A stretch of DNA of 64,000 nt from Clostridia bacterium (GTDB lineage Bacteria > Bacillota > Clostridia > Christensenellales > Borkfalkiaceae), in contig JAFTVF010000013.1 of the NCBI GenBank assembly GCA_017465865.1, forward strand, positions 1 through 64,000. The letters run 5' to 3'. Under the pieces are notes generated by a model that worked only from the letters and a program-made list of their open reading frames with translations, was not told the origin of the DNA and searched no databases. This document shows, piece after piece, positions 16,852 to 24,423 of this stretch. A program made the position numbers and the translations under genes. The number at the start of each line of letters is the position of its first letter. The stretch's first letter is position 1.

Positions 16852-17061
16852 TTAGTCTTTCTTGTTTTGGTTCTTGTAATGCTTAACTACGTACTCTTGA
16901 TAGACCCGTTCTGCCGTTTCGTTCTTCGGGAACTTCACCTTGTCCGAAGTGTCCTTGCAATACGCGATCGCCCCCGCGATTACTAGTACCACCATGAACA
17001 AGATCAAGATAATCTGTTCGATAATCATAATTAGCCTCAGTACCTCGATAAATTTTTCCAT
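16852..17061 (-). CDS. Small single-pass membrane protein (69 residues)
   Basis: One strong hydrophobic segment (about residues 9-34, LIMIIEQIILILFMVVLVIA) is followed by a charged tail. The start has the shared GGAAAAGACTT leader. It is 22 bases upstream of the 23-residue gene and downstream of the Cys-rich gene, forming an operon. A holin-like or membrane-anchor role is possible, but nothing proves it. An AAACGC/GCGTTT hairpin lies upstream at 17092-17107. Confidence 0.6.
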   Translation of the reverse strand: MEKFIEVLRLIMIIEQIILILFMVVLVIAGAIAYCKDTSDKVKFPKNETAERVYQEYVVKHYKNQNKKD

Positions 17062-17156
17062 AAGTCTTTTCCTTCCTTTTAGTTTATTTTCAAACGCCGT
17101 AGCGTTTATTTGTTTCGTCTAATAGGGCATTTGAGAATAGTGTGGTAACTATGATT

Positions 17157-17474
17157 TTAATCTTTCTTTTGCCCGTCCGTTAAAAATTTTTGTTTAACCA
17201 AACAACCTAAACCACAATAGCCTTTTTCGTTATCAAGCCAATCAGCAATCGTTTTAACCGTGTCTTTAACGGCTTGCTTTTGAACTTCTAACTTCTCTTT
17301 CTGCAACCGCTCTACGACGTTCAGCACTTCGGCGTTTAATCGTTGTATGTCGCAACGATATACCGTTTGTTTGTACGGACAATCTCCACAGTTGTCCGAG
17401 CCACTCAGGCAGTGCTTAAAAATCTTGATGATTTCCGCGTCTGACCGTTTTTGTTTTGCCTTTTTCTTTTCCAT
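17157..17474 (-). CDS. Cys-rich small protein of phage/element type (105 residues)
   Basis: Starts MEKKKAKQKRSDAEI at 17474, with an AGGAAAAGGCTT leader like its neighbours; a longer frame to 17669 has no such signal. It has a cysteine cluster (HCLSGSDNCGDCPYK, CDIQRLN) that could bind metal, then a coiled-coil-like helix (about 47-75), and GYCGLGCLVKQ near the end. Resembles small uncharacterised proteins found in phage-like elements. Function unknown. Confidence 0.65.
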   Translation of the reverse strand: MEKKKAKQKRSDAEIIKIFKHCLSGSDNCGDCPYKQTVYRCDIQRLNAEVLNVVERLQKEKLEVQKQAVKDTVKTIADWLDNEKGYCGLGCLVKQKFLTDGQKKD

Positions 17475-17579
17475 AAGCCTTTTCCTCGCTTTTATTTTTT
17501 TCCGCTTTCGCGAATTTTTCCCTGCTTCCTTTGCCCGACACGCTCCCGTTCCGAAGAACGGGAACGATCGGAAAAGACT

Positions 17580-17665
17580 TGCCCCTCGCGGAATCGAACC
17601 GCTTACAGACCGTCGCCTGCACCGCCCACCGCGCAAACCGTCGCCTGCGCCGTGCCTTTCAAAGG
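17580..17665 (-). other. tRNA-like remnant with T-arm motif
   Basis: The minus strand contains a T-arm-like GCGGTTCGATTCCGC followed by AGGGGCA, which can pair with TGCCCTT about 80 bases upstream as an acceptor stem. No proper D-arm or anticodon arm can be folded, and there is no CCA. A 12-base direct repeat ACCGTCGCCTGC lies inside (17609-17620 and 17637-17648). It may be a decayed tRNA or a tRNA-mimic leader of the operon. A CCCGTTC/GAACGGG hairpin lies just downstream (17543-17560). Confidence 0.3.
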
Positions 17666-17690
17666 GCATATAGAACGGTATCGCTACCGT

Positions 17691-17960
17691 CTATTGCTTT
17701 TTCTCTTCTCCTCCCGATTGAGGGGCTTCTGAAATCAACTGCACGAGTCCGTCCTTTCTGCTGTAATCCGCACGGTATGCCCGCAAATTTTTGCTGATCA
17801 TTACCCGCACGTTCAAACTCTGTGCTTTTTCCAGCGTCGCCGTCAGCTCCCGCGAGATCTCTTTCATCTGCGCTTCGCGTTTCAGACATTCCTTTTCGTG
17901 CTTTTCACAAGTCGGACCATAATGAAATTTCTGTCCGCATACCTCGCAACAATACTCCAT
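17691..17960 (-). CDS. Small zinc-finger-like protein (89 residues)
   Basis: Start at 17960 (MEYCCEVCGQKFHYG), with GGGAGG five bases upstream. Residues 3-23 have a CxxC...CxxHxxxC pattern of a zinc finger, followed by a helical charged region (KREAQMKEISRELTATLEKAQ). It is the first gene after the consensus leftward promoter at 18048-18076 and so is the early gene of the element's lytic-like operon. Function unknown; control of transcription is plausible. Confidence 0.65.
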   Translation of the reverse strand: MEYCCEVCGQKFHYGPTCEKHEKECLKREAQMKEISRELTATLEKAQSLNVRVMISKNLRAYRADYSRKDGLVQLISEAPQSGGEEKKQ

Positions 17961-18023
17961 AACTTCCTCCCTGCACGTTTCTTTTGCCCAAATTTCGCAC
18001 AATTTTTATTTATCTGAGATAAT

Positions 18024-18098
18024 GCAAGAAATTCTTGCTTTTTGTTTATTATAAGCAATTTTTTCTTGCGTGTCAAGCATTTTGCAAGAAATTCTTGC
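18024..18098. promoter_or_regulatory. Three-operator switch of the tRNA-Pro element
   Basis: GCAAGAAATTCTTGC occurs exactly at 18024-18038 and 18084-18098. A degenerate copy (11 of 15) lies at 18055-18069. Centres are 31 and 29 bases apart. The left site lies just downstream of the leftward start point, the middle site fills the spacer of the leftward promoter, and the right site ends next to the rightward -10 box. This is the geometry of a phage repressor switch. Confidence 0.75.
18048..18076 (-). promoter_or_regulatory. Consensus leftward promoter of the element
   Basis: On the minus strand TTGACA (18076-18071), 17 bases, TATAAT (18053-18048): a perfect consensus promoter for the operon 17960-16758. 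Such strength usually needs tight repression, which fits the overlapping operators. Confidence 0.85.
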
Positions 18099-18104
18099 TA
18101 TAAT
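18095..18104 (+). promoter_or_regulatory. Extended -10 promoter of the repressor gene
   Basis: TTGCTATAAT gives a TGn-extended -10 box (TATAAT at 18099-18104) 25 bases before the repressor start. There is no good -35 box. The right operator covers its upstream side. Confidence 0.55.
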
Positions 18105-18128
18105 TATAAAAAAACAAGGAGAATACCA

Positions 18129-18551
18129 ATGTTACGAATACGAGAACTACGCTCTGAAAACGAAAAAACACAAGGCGAAATGGCTCAAATTCTCGATATT
18201 AGCAGACAAGTTTACGCTAATTATGAGAACGAGGTCAACGAACCACCGTTTGAAATTCTTATAAAAATGGCTGACTTTTTTGCTTGTAGTCTTGATTACC
18301 TACTTGGAAGATCTGATGATCTGGGCAACGTCGCAGTTTATCAAGAAACGGACAAGCTCACCACGCTCTCCAAAGAAGAGCAAAAAATAATCGACGTGCT
18401 GCGAAAAAGCACGCCGACCAACGCAAACGAATGGATAACTATGTACGCAGAACTGCCTCAGTATATGCAAGAGAGCATTTTCGCCGAGCTAAAAGGTATG
18501 TATCTGGGCTATTCTGCTTCAAAATCGAAAAAATTAAAAGAAGGAGTTTAA
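18129..18551 (+). CDS. XRE-family repressor (CI/Xre-like)
   Basis: A 140-residue protein. The start at 18129 has AAGGAG seven bases upstream; the frame is open further 5' but without a site. The helix-turn-helix is in residues 4-60 (TQGEMAQILDISRQVYANYENEVNEPPFEILIKMADFF). The C-terminal about 70 residues are helical, probably for dimerisation. By position it should bind the GCAAGAA-TTCTTGC operators and hold the leftward promoter off. It is co-transcribed with the next gene, whose ribosome site lies inside its last codons. Confidence 0.85.
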   Translation: MLRIRELRSENEKTQGEMAQILDISRQVYANYENEVNEPPFEILIKMADFFACSLDYLLGRSDDLGNVAVYQETDKLTTLSKEEQKIIDVLRKSTPTNANEWITMYAELPQYMQESIFAELKGMYLGYSASKSKKLKEGV

Positions 18552-18554
18552 CAA

Positions 18555-19058
18555 ATGAAATTAAAAGAGTTACGAGAGAAGAAGCGCCTGACGATTGAAG
18601 AGCTTTCGCAATCAGTAGGGATCAGAGTGCAAGATCTTCAAAGCTGGGAAAACGGCGAAGGAGAACCCGACTCCAAAGAACTGATCCTACTTGCGAATTT
18701 CTTCATGTGCAGTCCCGATCAGATTATAGACAAGCCCCATTCCGTCGTTCGCGCCGTACGTTGTCCAAATTGCGGGCATAGTCATCTCGCTTTTGTTACG
18801 GAATACCACAAGTCGGTTTTTGGAAGACTTTTCGCGCGGATATTCCTTGCGATTGTTATCTTTTTGCTCTTTGACAGCGGAATTACCTACTTAGGAGAGC
18901 TACTTACGGAATCCGATCCTGAAGTTCAAAACATAGGCGCACTTTTAGTGTTTACGTTGTTATACGTTTGCTCGACGATTGTTTACAATGCGATCGAATC
19001 CAAAACGCATATTCAAGCGATCTGCAAAGACTGCGGTAATCACTGGCTGATGAATTAA
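18555..19058 (+). CDS. HTH and zinc-ribbon membrane protein
   Basis: A 167-residue protein with an XRE-type helix-turn-helix at 1-60, then a CPNCGHSH half of a zinc ribbon near 70, two hydrophobic segments (about 91-110 and 128-147) and a second Cys pair CKDCGNHW near the C-terminus. The arrangement suggests a membrane-bound DNA-binding regulator that senses an envelope or metal signal and may control induction of the element. AAGGAG precedes the ATG. It lies 3 bases after the repressor gene. Confidence 0.75.
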   Translation: MKLKELREKKRLTIEELSQSVGIRVQDLQSWENGEGEPDSKELILLANFFMCSPDQIIDKPHSVVRAVRCPNCGHSHLAFVTEYHKSVFGRLFARIFLAIVIFLLFDSGITYLGELLTESDPEVQNIGALLVFTLLYVCSTIVYNAIESKTHIQAICKDCGNHWLMN

Positions 19059-19164
19059 GCCGAAATTTTTTATAAATTAAAAAATTTGCGGCTTCCGACG
19101 GATTTTTCAAAATCGAGTTCTTTTGTGGTACAATTATCCATAATTTCACAAAGGAGATCGGATT

Positions 19165-20508
19165 ATGGATAAATTCGAAATGGAACAGTACCAGCAGATT
19201 CGCGAGCTTATCGCAGAACTGCAATCTTGCTTTATTGACGGGGACGCGTATTCGCGATCCCCGTCTTCATCGGAATGGCGACGAGCTTCGAGGCTCGTTC
19301 ACCAAGTCAACCTTTTATGTTTGGAATTGTACGGCTACGCCAGCGCATGCCGACAATACAACGTCGTCGCAACCCGTGGGAGCTTACAGCTCATCACGTG
19401 CGAAAATGAAAAATCCGACGTCTTGGGAACGTCGGACGAAGAACAGGGCTTTGTTGAATTTACTGACAAGGAGATTGAACAAATGCCTAAAAAATTTAGA
19501 AGAATTATACTTTGCAATAGAAAGCGCTGTCGTATGCGCCTCCACGAGAGCGGAAAAAATACGACGACTTACGAGATTCGATACAGACGGGACGGCTACG
19601 AGCTGTCCGCCTGCGGAAAGACGATCGAGCTTGCCAAGGCGAAGATGATCGAGAAAATGAAGACGGCAAAGCCGAAATCGAAATCGGAGGCGGGAGAAAT
19701 TCCGACGACGTTTCATTCCTTTGCTATGCACTACTTCACGACTAAGCGTATTCGGCTTGTCGTCGAAGATACCTACAAAAAGGATCTATCGCGCTATAAT
19801 TTGTACCTAAAACCGTATTTCAAGGAAACACTGATCGCAAAAATCACGCTTTCGCAAATCCAAAAGCTGATTGACGATATTACGAACGCGAAAAAGTTCA
19901 AAACTGCGGACGAGCTGTACTCGCTGATGAACGCAATTTTCAAATTTGCGATCGACAATCACTTAATCGTACATAACCCCTGCTCCGCTGTTATTCGTGA
20001 GGGATACGAAAAGGAAAGTAGCGTTGCACTTACCAAGGACGAAGAACGTCTGCTTTTTGAAGAATCGCACGACGAGCCGCTCTTTGAGCTTGCGTTCGCG
20101 CTTGCCCTGTATACGGGCTTACGCCCGAACGAGTTGAAGACGGCACAAATTGACGGTGATTTTATCCTTGCCGTGAACAGCAAGCGAAAGAGAATCGGAA
20201 AAACGACGGAGCGCGCCGTGGAATACAAGCGAATTTATATCTGCAACCGCTTACGCGCATATCTTACGAACGGTTTACCGAAGCTCCCCACCCCGCAACT
20301 CTTACGTAGGCGCATAAAAAAAGCCTTGCCTAATCATATCTTGAAAGATTTACGAAAGACTTTCAATTCACGGTGCAAGGAACTGGGCGTATCCGACCAC
20401 GCGCGTAAGCACTTTATGGGGCACTCTCTCGGCGTGATTGACAACACGTACACCGATCTTTCAACGGAATACCTTCTTATAGAAGGTAAAAAGCTCAACG
20501 GCTGGTAA
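19165..20508 (+). CDS. Tyrosine recombinase (integrase) with N-terminal extension
   Basis: A 447-residue tyrosine recombinase; it integrates and excises the element at tRNA-Pro. Catalytic residues are R320 (YTGLRPNEL), R397 (LRKTF), H420 (MGHS) and Y429 (NTYTD). The position of the usual first His is K394. The first 106 residues form an unusual extension. An internal ATG at 19483 (M107) has AAGGAG nine bases upstream and would give a standard 341-residue integrase, with an arm-binding domain (about 110-165) and a SAM-like core domain (about 180-280). Three strong stem-loops lie within the first 275 bases of the gene. A TACAAT extended -10 is seen near 19129. Confidence 0.92.
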   Translation: MDKFEMEQYQQIRELIAELQSCFIDGDAYSRSPSSSEWRRASRLVHQVNLLCLELYGYASACRQYNVVATRGSLQLITCENEKSDVLGTSDEEQGFVEFTDKEIEQMPKKFRRIILCNRKRCRMRLHESGKNTTTYEIRYRRDGYELSACGKTIELAKAKMIEKMKTAKPKSKSEAGEIPTTFHSFAMHYFTTKRIRLVVEDTYKKDLSRYNLYLKPYFKETLIAKITLSQIQKLIDDITNAKKFKTADELYSLMNAIFKFAIDNHLIVHNPCSAVIREGYEKESSVALTKDEERLLFEESHDEPLFELAFALALYTGLRPNELKTAQIDGDFILAVNSKRKRIGKTTERAVEYKRIYICNRLRAYLTNGLPKLPTPQLLRRRIKKALPNHILKDLRKTFNSRCKELGVSDHARKHFMGHSLGVIDNTYTDLSTEYLLIEGKKLNGW

Positions 20509-20559
20509 CTTCCCCGTTTTCTTCCCCAAAAATCGTCTGTTTGCCTTATTTGAATACAA

Positions 20560-20607
20560 AAAAACGGCGGTTTTCGATAGTTTTTCCTATCAAAAACCGC
20601 CGTTTTG
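20560..20607. terminator. Bidirectional terminator between integrase and tRNA-Pro
   Basis: AAAACGGCGGTTTT..GATAG and CTATC..AAAACCGCCGTTTT pair as a long stem with a T-rich loop. It has A/T tracts on both sides and serves the integrase (+) and tRNA (-) transcripts. The right repeat starts within its 3' tract at 20603. Confidence 0.85.
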
Positions 20608-20631
20608 GTTGAGGCGACGGGACTTGAACCC
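20603..20631. repeat. Right attachment site (29-bp direct repeat)
   Basis: Identical to 14851-14879. It covers CCA, the acceptor strand and most of the T-arm of the tRNA-Pro gene, so integration leaves the tRNA intact. Confidence 0.92.
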
Positions 20632-20682
20632 ACGACCTTTTGGTCCCTAACCAAACGCGCTACCAAGCTGCGCTACGCCTCA
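20606..20682 (-). tRNA. tRNA-Pro (anticodon AGG)
   Basis: A 77-nt cloverleaf on the minus strand: acceptor TGAGGCG/CGCCTCA, D-stem GCGC/GCGC, anticodon stem TTTGG/CCAAA with loop TTAGGGA, T-loop TTCAAGT, discriminator A and encoded CCA. The anticodon reads AGG, so position 34 is A. It is the integration target of the element to its left. Confidence 0.95.
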
Positions 20683-20784
20683 GTACGTTATGCTCTTCTC
20701 GCGAACAGCATAACCATTATACCCGTACTTTTACTTTTAGTCAAGCGTTTTCCGCTGATTTTTTAACTTTTTTTGAAAAAATTT

Positions 20785-23478
20785 TTATCCCAACAATACC
20801 CGTAAATATTCTACTGCTTTTACGGCAAACGCTCCCGTCGGATACACCATAAAGAACGCTACCACCGCCGTCGCAAGCCCGATCCCCGCCCATGCGATAA
20901 CGGGCGCGCATTTCTCTACAAGCCGCGTCTTTTTCAGCACGAACGCCACCAAGCACAGTCCCGCTACCGCACCGCATATACCTATCAGCGCGTAGTTTAT
21001 ATATGGCGAAGAATACTTAAATTCCACCGTGTTTTCGCCCGCTTCCAGCTCCACCGCCAAAAATTTCAAATCGTTATCGATCAGCTCCGCTTTTTTGCCG
21101 TTCACCGTTACCGTGTACCCGTCCGAGGCTACGAAATTCAAAAACAGGTACTCGCCCGCCTCCGCCGTTACGCGCGCCGTGATTTTCCCCGCGCCTACTT
21201 TAACTTCCGCGGCTTTGCTCCAAAGATACTCGCTCAGTTCCTTGGTGATCCCCTCGGTTACGAGCCTTTGACCCGTAAATTCTTCCAAGTCCTCACCGCG
21301 CAAAAATTTATACAGCGCTTGCTGATTTTCTTTCCGATAACTGCTGTTGCTGATATTCGGCGCGACGAAACGAAAATCTCCCGCGTTTACGCGATACCCC
21401 AGCGGAAATACCGCCGTGTTCTCGTACACGTAGAAATCCCCCGCCGAAAGCTGGACCTCGTTGCCGTTTTCGTCCGTCGTCATTACCTTTTGCAGATAGC
21501 TCTTTTCCTCTACTCCCGCAGTTTTATCCGACGGCACGATATAATATTTATAGCCGATAAAGGAATCCCCGAACGCGTCGCCGCGGTTGTATTTATCGTC
21601 GTTATGCGCGCTCTTAAACGTGTTTTTCCCGTTGCCCGCATACCCGAACAGCTGATACGCCGCGAAATTATCCTCGTCGATCACCGACGAGAACACGCTG
21701 AACGAATTCGAGCCCGTCGTAAACGGCGCGTTTGCCGTCAGCTCGTCGTCGTAATCCTTTACGCGGTAATACCCGTCCGTACGCGTATCCAGCTCCTTAC
21801 ACAGCGTTTCGTAAGCCTTTAACGGCGTATGCTGTTCCGAACGGTTGCCGAGCACGAGTAAGCCGTTATAAAACGCCACCTGCACGGCAAGCACGGCGAT
21901 CAGCGCAAAGGACAGCAAGCGCGCGGAAATACGCTTGGCGCTGACGAAATAACAGCCGATAAGCGTTAAAACCGTAACCAGCGCAAAGCAGATTACGATC
22001 GCTTCCAGACCGCCGAGCGAATGCGCAAACCGACCGGGGATACTCCCCAGCGCGTCGATATTTTCCTGATTATCCGTAAACAGCGCCAAAAATTTACGGT
22101 AATTCCCGTAGCTTGTGAACCAGAACAAAAACGTAAATACGGCAAGCGAGATAATAATTGTGATCCCCGCCCACAGATACGCTTTTTTATTGTCCGAATA
22201 CGGGGGCAATTTTCTTTTTTTCGTATCGCCGTTTTGGGTTTTGAACAATTTCTCGCCGTCGTAGGCTCGACCCGTTTTATAACACAGATTTTCAAGGGCA
22301 AGACAAGCCCCGCCGAGGAAATACAGCGAATTTAAGAACCCGAACCGCAGGGCGTAGGACATATACGAGCCCATATTCATTAAATTCATTGCCTCGTCCA
22401 CGATGGTGGGCAGAAGGGTAAACACGCCCGCGACGAGCATAAATTTCGCGAACGGGTCTTTCAGACCCTTTCTGCAAAACCAGACGAGGGTGAGCGCGAT
22501 AAACACGGTATCGGACAGGATATACGACCATTTGGCGTACAGCGCGCCCGCGAACGTATCGACAAATTTTTTCTTGTCGAAGTCGGTAGGCAAGCCCGTT
22601 TCTTCGGATACGGTAAAGCCGTACCAGAAATTTTCAAAGAGCTTTCCGCCGCGCGCGCTATTCGTATACGCGCCGAGCGCGGGCAAAAGCACGGGCAACG
22701 CCATCAGCACCGCCACGACGAAAGACAGGCACAGATTTGCGATGAACTTGTTTCTTTCCTCTTTTTTCACGCACAGGAGCGCGTACGCGACGAGCGCAGG
22801 AAAGACGGTGAACATAGAAAAACAGGCAATCGAAAAACAGGTATAGATACAGCACGCAACGAGCACGGAAAACCGTAAAAATTTACCCGTTCTAACAAAC
22901 CGCACGAACGCCGCCGCCGTAAAAGGCGCGTAGATAAGGAAATCCATCCAGTTGATATAGGTATTCGCGACGAAGGTATAACCGCAATACGCGTACACGC
23001 ACCCCACCGCGATACACAGATAATCGGGGATACCCTTGAACTGTTTTTTGGCAAACCAAGCGCCCGCGGCTGCGATCGCCGCGAGCTTGCAAGTCATGAC
23101 GATACTGCTTGCGTGCGCTACTTTGCCGTCGCCGAACAGCAAGAACAGGAAACTGAACGGACTGATAAAGAAATACAAAAACGTGCCCGTAACGTCCGCG
23201 CCGCCGACGATCGCGTACGAATACGACAGCGTAGATTTTCCGTCGAACACGTCGAAAAGATGCTCGATAAACGGACAGATCTGCGCGGAAAGGTCGTAGC
23301 TGGCGGCGGTGTATTTATCCCCGAACGGATACACGCCGTACTGCCAAAGCCCGAAAAAATACAGACACAGCACGATAATAGGCGCAAAAAACACCGCGTA
23401 ATTTCTTTCGAAAAACGCGCCAAATTTTTTTGCAAAGCCCGTGCTTGTGTTTTGATTTTCCGTTACTTCCGTTTCCAT
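20785..23478 (-). CDS. YfhO-family polytopic membrane protein
   Basis: About 897 residues. The N-terminal about 500 residues hold about a dozen hydrophobic segments with YfhO-type blocks (YGVYPFGDKYTAASYDLSAQICPFIEHLFD; GGADVTGTFLYFFISPFSFL). The C-terminal half is a large extracytoplasmic domain, followed by two final hydrophobic segments. Related proteins take part in glycosylation of cell-wall polymers such as lipoteichoic acid. The start METEV at 23478 is preferred to 23487, because the latter ATG lies inside the -10 box at 23486-23491; the mRNA is then nearly leaderless. Confidence 0.85.
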   Translation of the reverse strand: METEVTENQNTSTGFAKKFGAFFERNYAVFFAPIIVLCLYFFGLWQYGVYPFGDKYTAASYDLSAQICPFIEHLFDVFDGKSTLSYSYAIVGGADVTGTFLYFFISPFSFLFLLFGDGKVAHASSIVMTCKLAAIAAAGAWFAKKQFKGIPDYLCIAVGCVYAYCGYTFVANTYINWMDFLIYAPFTAAAFVRFVRTGKFLRFSVLVACCIYTCFSIACFSMFTVFPALVAYALLCVKKEERNKFIANLCLSFVVAVLMALPVLLPALGAYTNSARGGKLFENFWYGFTVSEETGLPTDFDKKKFVDTFAGALYAKWSYILSDTVFIALTLVWFCRKGLKDPFAKFMLVAGVFTLLPTIVDEAMNLMNMGSYMSYALRFGFLNSLYFLGGACLALENLCYKTGRAYDGEKLFKTQNGDTKKRKLPPYSDNKKAYLWAGITIIISLAVFTFLFWFTSYGNYRKFLALFTDNQENIDALGSIPGRFAHSLGGLEAIVICFALVTVLTLIGCYFVSAKRISARLLSFALIAVLAVQVAFYNGLLVLGNRSEQHTPLKAYETLCKELDTRTDGYYRVKDYDDELTANAPFTTGSNSFSVFSSVIDEDNFAAYQLFGYAGNGKNTFKSAHNDDKYNRGDAFGDSFIGYKYYIVPSDKTAGVEEKSYLQKVMTTDENGNEVQLSAGDFYVYENTAVFPLGYRVNAGDFRFVAPNISNSSYRKENQQALYKFLRGEDLEEFTGQRLVTEGITKELSEYLWSKAAEVKVGAGKITARVTAEAGEYLFLNFVASDGYTVTVNGKKAELIDNDLKFLAVELEAGENTVEFKYSSPYINYALIGICGAVAGLCLVAFVLKKTRLVEKCAPVIAWAGIGLATAVVAFFMVYPTGAFAVKAVEYLRVLLG

Positions 23479-23485
23479 AGCTCCC

Positions 23486-23514
23486 ATTTTACCATTTTTT
23501 AGCTTTCAAGTCAA
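23486..23514 (-). promoter_or_regulatory. Promoter of the yfhO-type gene
   Basis: On the minus strand TTGACT (23514-23509), 17 bases, TAAAAT (23491-23486). The expected start point is at about 23479, at or next to the ATG at 23478. Confidence 0.6.
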
Positions 23515-23528
23515 CAGGTTTTATCCCC

Positions 23529-23568
23529 ACGCAAAAAGCGGAGCGTAACTTTGCTCCGCTTTTTGCGT
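23529..23568 (-). terminator. Terminator after lipoprotein copy 4
   Basis: ACGCAAAAAGCGGAGC and its exact reverse complement pair over 16 bp around an 8-base loop, just after the lipoprotein stop at 23573. A partial copy of its arm (GCTCCGCTTTTTGC) remains at about 24404-24418, after copy 5. Confidence 0.85.
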
Positions 23569-23572
23569 TTCT

Positions 23573-24247
23573 TTAATATATATGCGCTCCCATATGATAG
23601 CTTCTCGTCATTAAATCCTTTTGTTCGCTTTCAGAAATCACCCGTCTTTCCCAGCACTTTTCTTCATCTTTATCCCAATAATCGTGTTTATATATCTGCA
23701 CCATTTGCCCGTCTATCTCAACGGCAAAAACGTTTCCGCCGTAATATTTTTTAGCGTTTTCAAAACCGCATCTCGTATAACAATTTTGCCCTACGAATAT
23801 TTCGTCGTGATCTCCTGTTCGCGAGCCGTATCCGTCGTTTTCATCTATGCAACAAGGAAACGACCCCACACGATATGTATCGCTTTCAATCATTCCGATC
23901 AAATGCCCGTAATGCTTTTCCGTTAGCTTCACTTCACTGCTTTCACCTTTATATTCACGTATCGTATCCTCAAAACGGTATTCTATTAAAAAATATTCAG
24001 GGTCGTTATCGTAAAAGGCATACAGGATTTCTACTTTGAAATCTATAATTATACCTTTTTCTATCTCCTCAGCGTATTTCTCCCTCGTCCGTGCAGAGAT
24101 ACGTTCGATATGTTCTTCCTCCGTATATTCCGATTGATATTCGGGGTGCGTATAATTTCCCTTTTTCTTACAAGACGGACAGGCATCGCAAGCGACCATA
24201 CACAAACTGCAAACGATCGTTAAAAGAAAAAATAAACGTTTTTTCAT
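23573..24247 (-). CDS. Lipoprotein, family A copy 4 (unknown function)
   Basis: A 224-residue predicted lipoprotein. The start at 24247 (MKKRLFFLLTIV) has AGAGGA eight bases upstream; an 8-codon longer frame has none. The lipobox-like end of the signal peptide is MVAC. Family A blocks: HPEYQSEYTEEEHIERIS, VEILYAFYDNDPEYFLIEYRF, IGMIESDTY, KKYYGGNVFAVEIDGQMVQ. It forms a closer pair with copy 5 than with copies 1-3 (DNDPEY against DEDPEY; shared ERRVISESEQK). Function unknown. Confidence 0.85.
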   Translation of the reverse strand: MKKRLFFLLTIVCSLCMVACDACPSCKKKGNYTHPEYQSEYTEEEHIERISARTREKYAEEIEKGIIIDFKVEILYAFYDNDPEYFLIEYRFEDTIREYKGESSEVKLTEKHYGHLIGMIESDTYRVGSFPCCIDENDGYGSRTGDHDEIFVGQNCYTRCGFENAKKYYGGNVFAVEIDGQMVQIYKHDYWDKDEEKCWERRVISESEQKDLMTRSYHMGAHIY

Positions 24248-24423
24248 GTTTGTTATCCTCTTATACCCCACTTTTCTTACTGTATTTTCTCATATTTTTC
24301 CAAAAATTTCAATAGGGAAAACGCTCTGATTTATAGGGGAAATGAATACAAAATTTATACGACGGAAAATTGCAAACAGGCAGAAACGCACTTTGTTATA
24401 TTTGCTCCGCTTTTTGCATTCAG

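Larger units (their letters stand above)
14851..20631. mobile_element. Integrative element inserted in tRNA-Pro(AGG)
   Basis: A 5.8-kb element with a tyrosine recombinase beside the tRNA, 29-bp direct repeats at both ends, two adjacent XRE regulators with a multi-operator switch, a leftward operon of small genes and one ATPase cargo gene. No structural phage genes, relaxase, conjugation or replication genes are seen. It could be a satellite, a mini-integrative element or a decayed prophage. Bases 14880-15080 and 16543-16757 hold no convincing gene. Confidence 0.88.

Noticed and set aside
17580-17665. Intact tRNA gene in the element
   Set aside because: The T-arm and acceptor look right, but no D-arm or anticodon arm folds; kept only as a low-confidence remnant.
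14851-20631. Prophage interpretation
   Set aside because: The repressor switch is phage-like, but no terminase, portal, capsid, tail or lysis genes are present.
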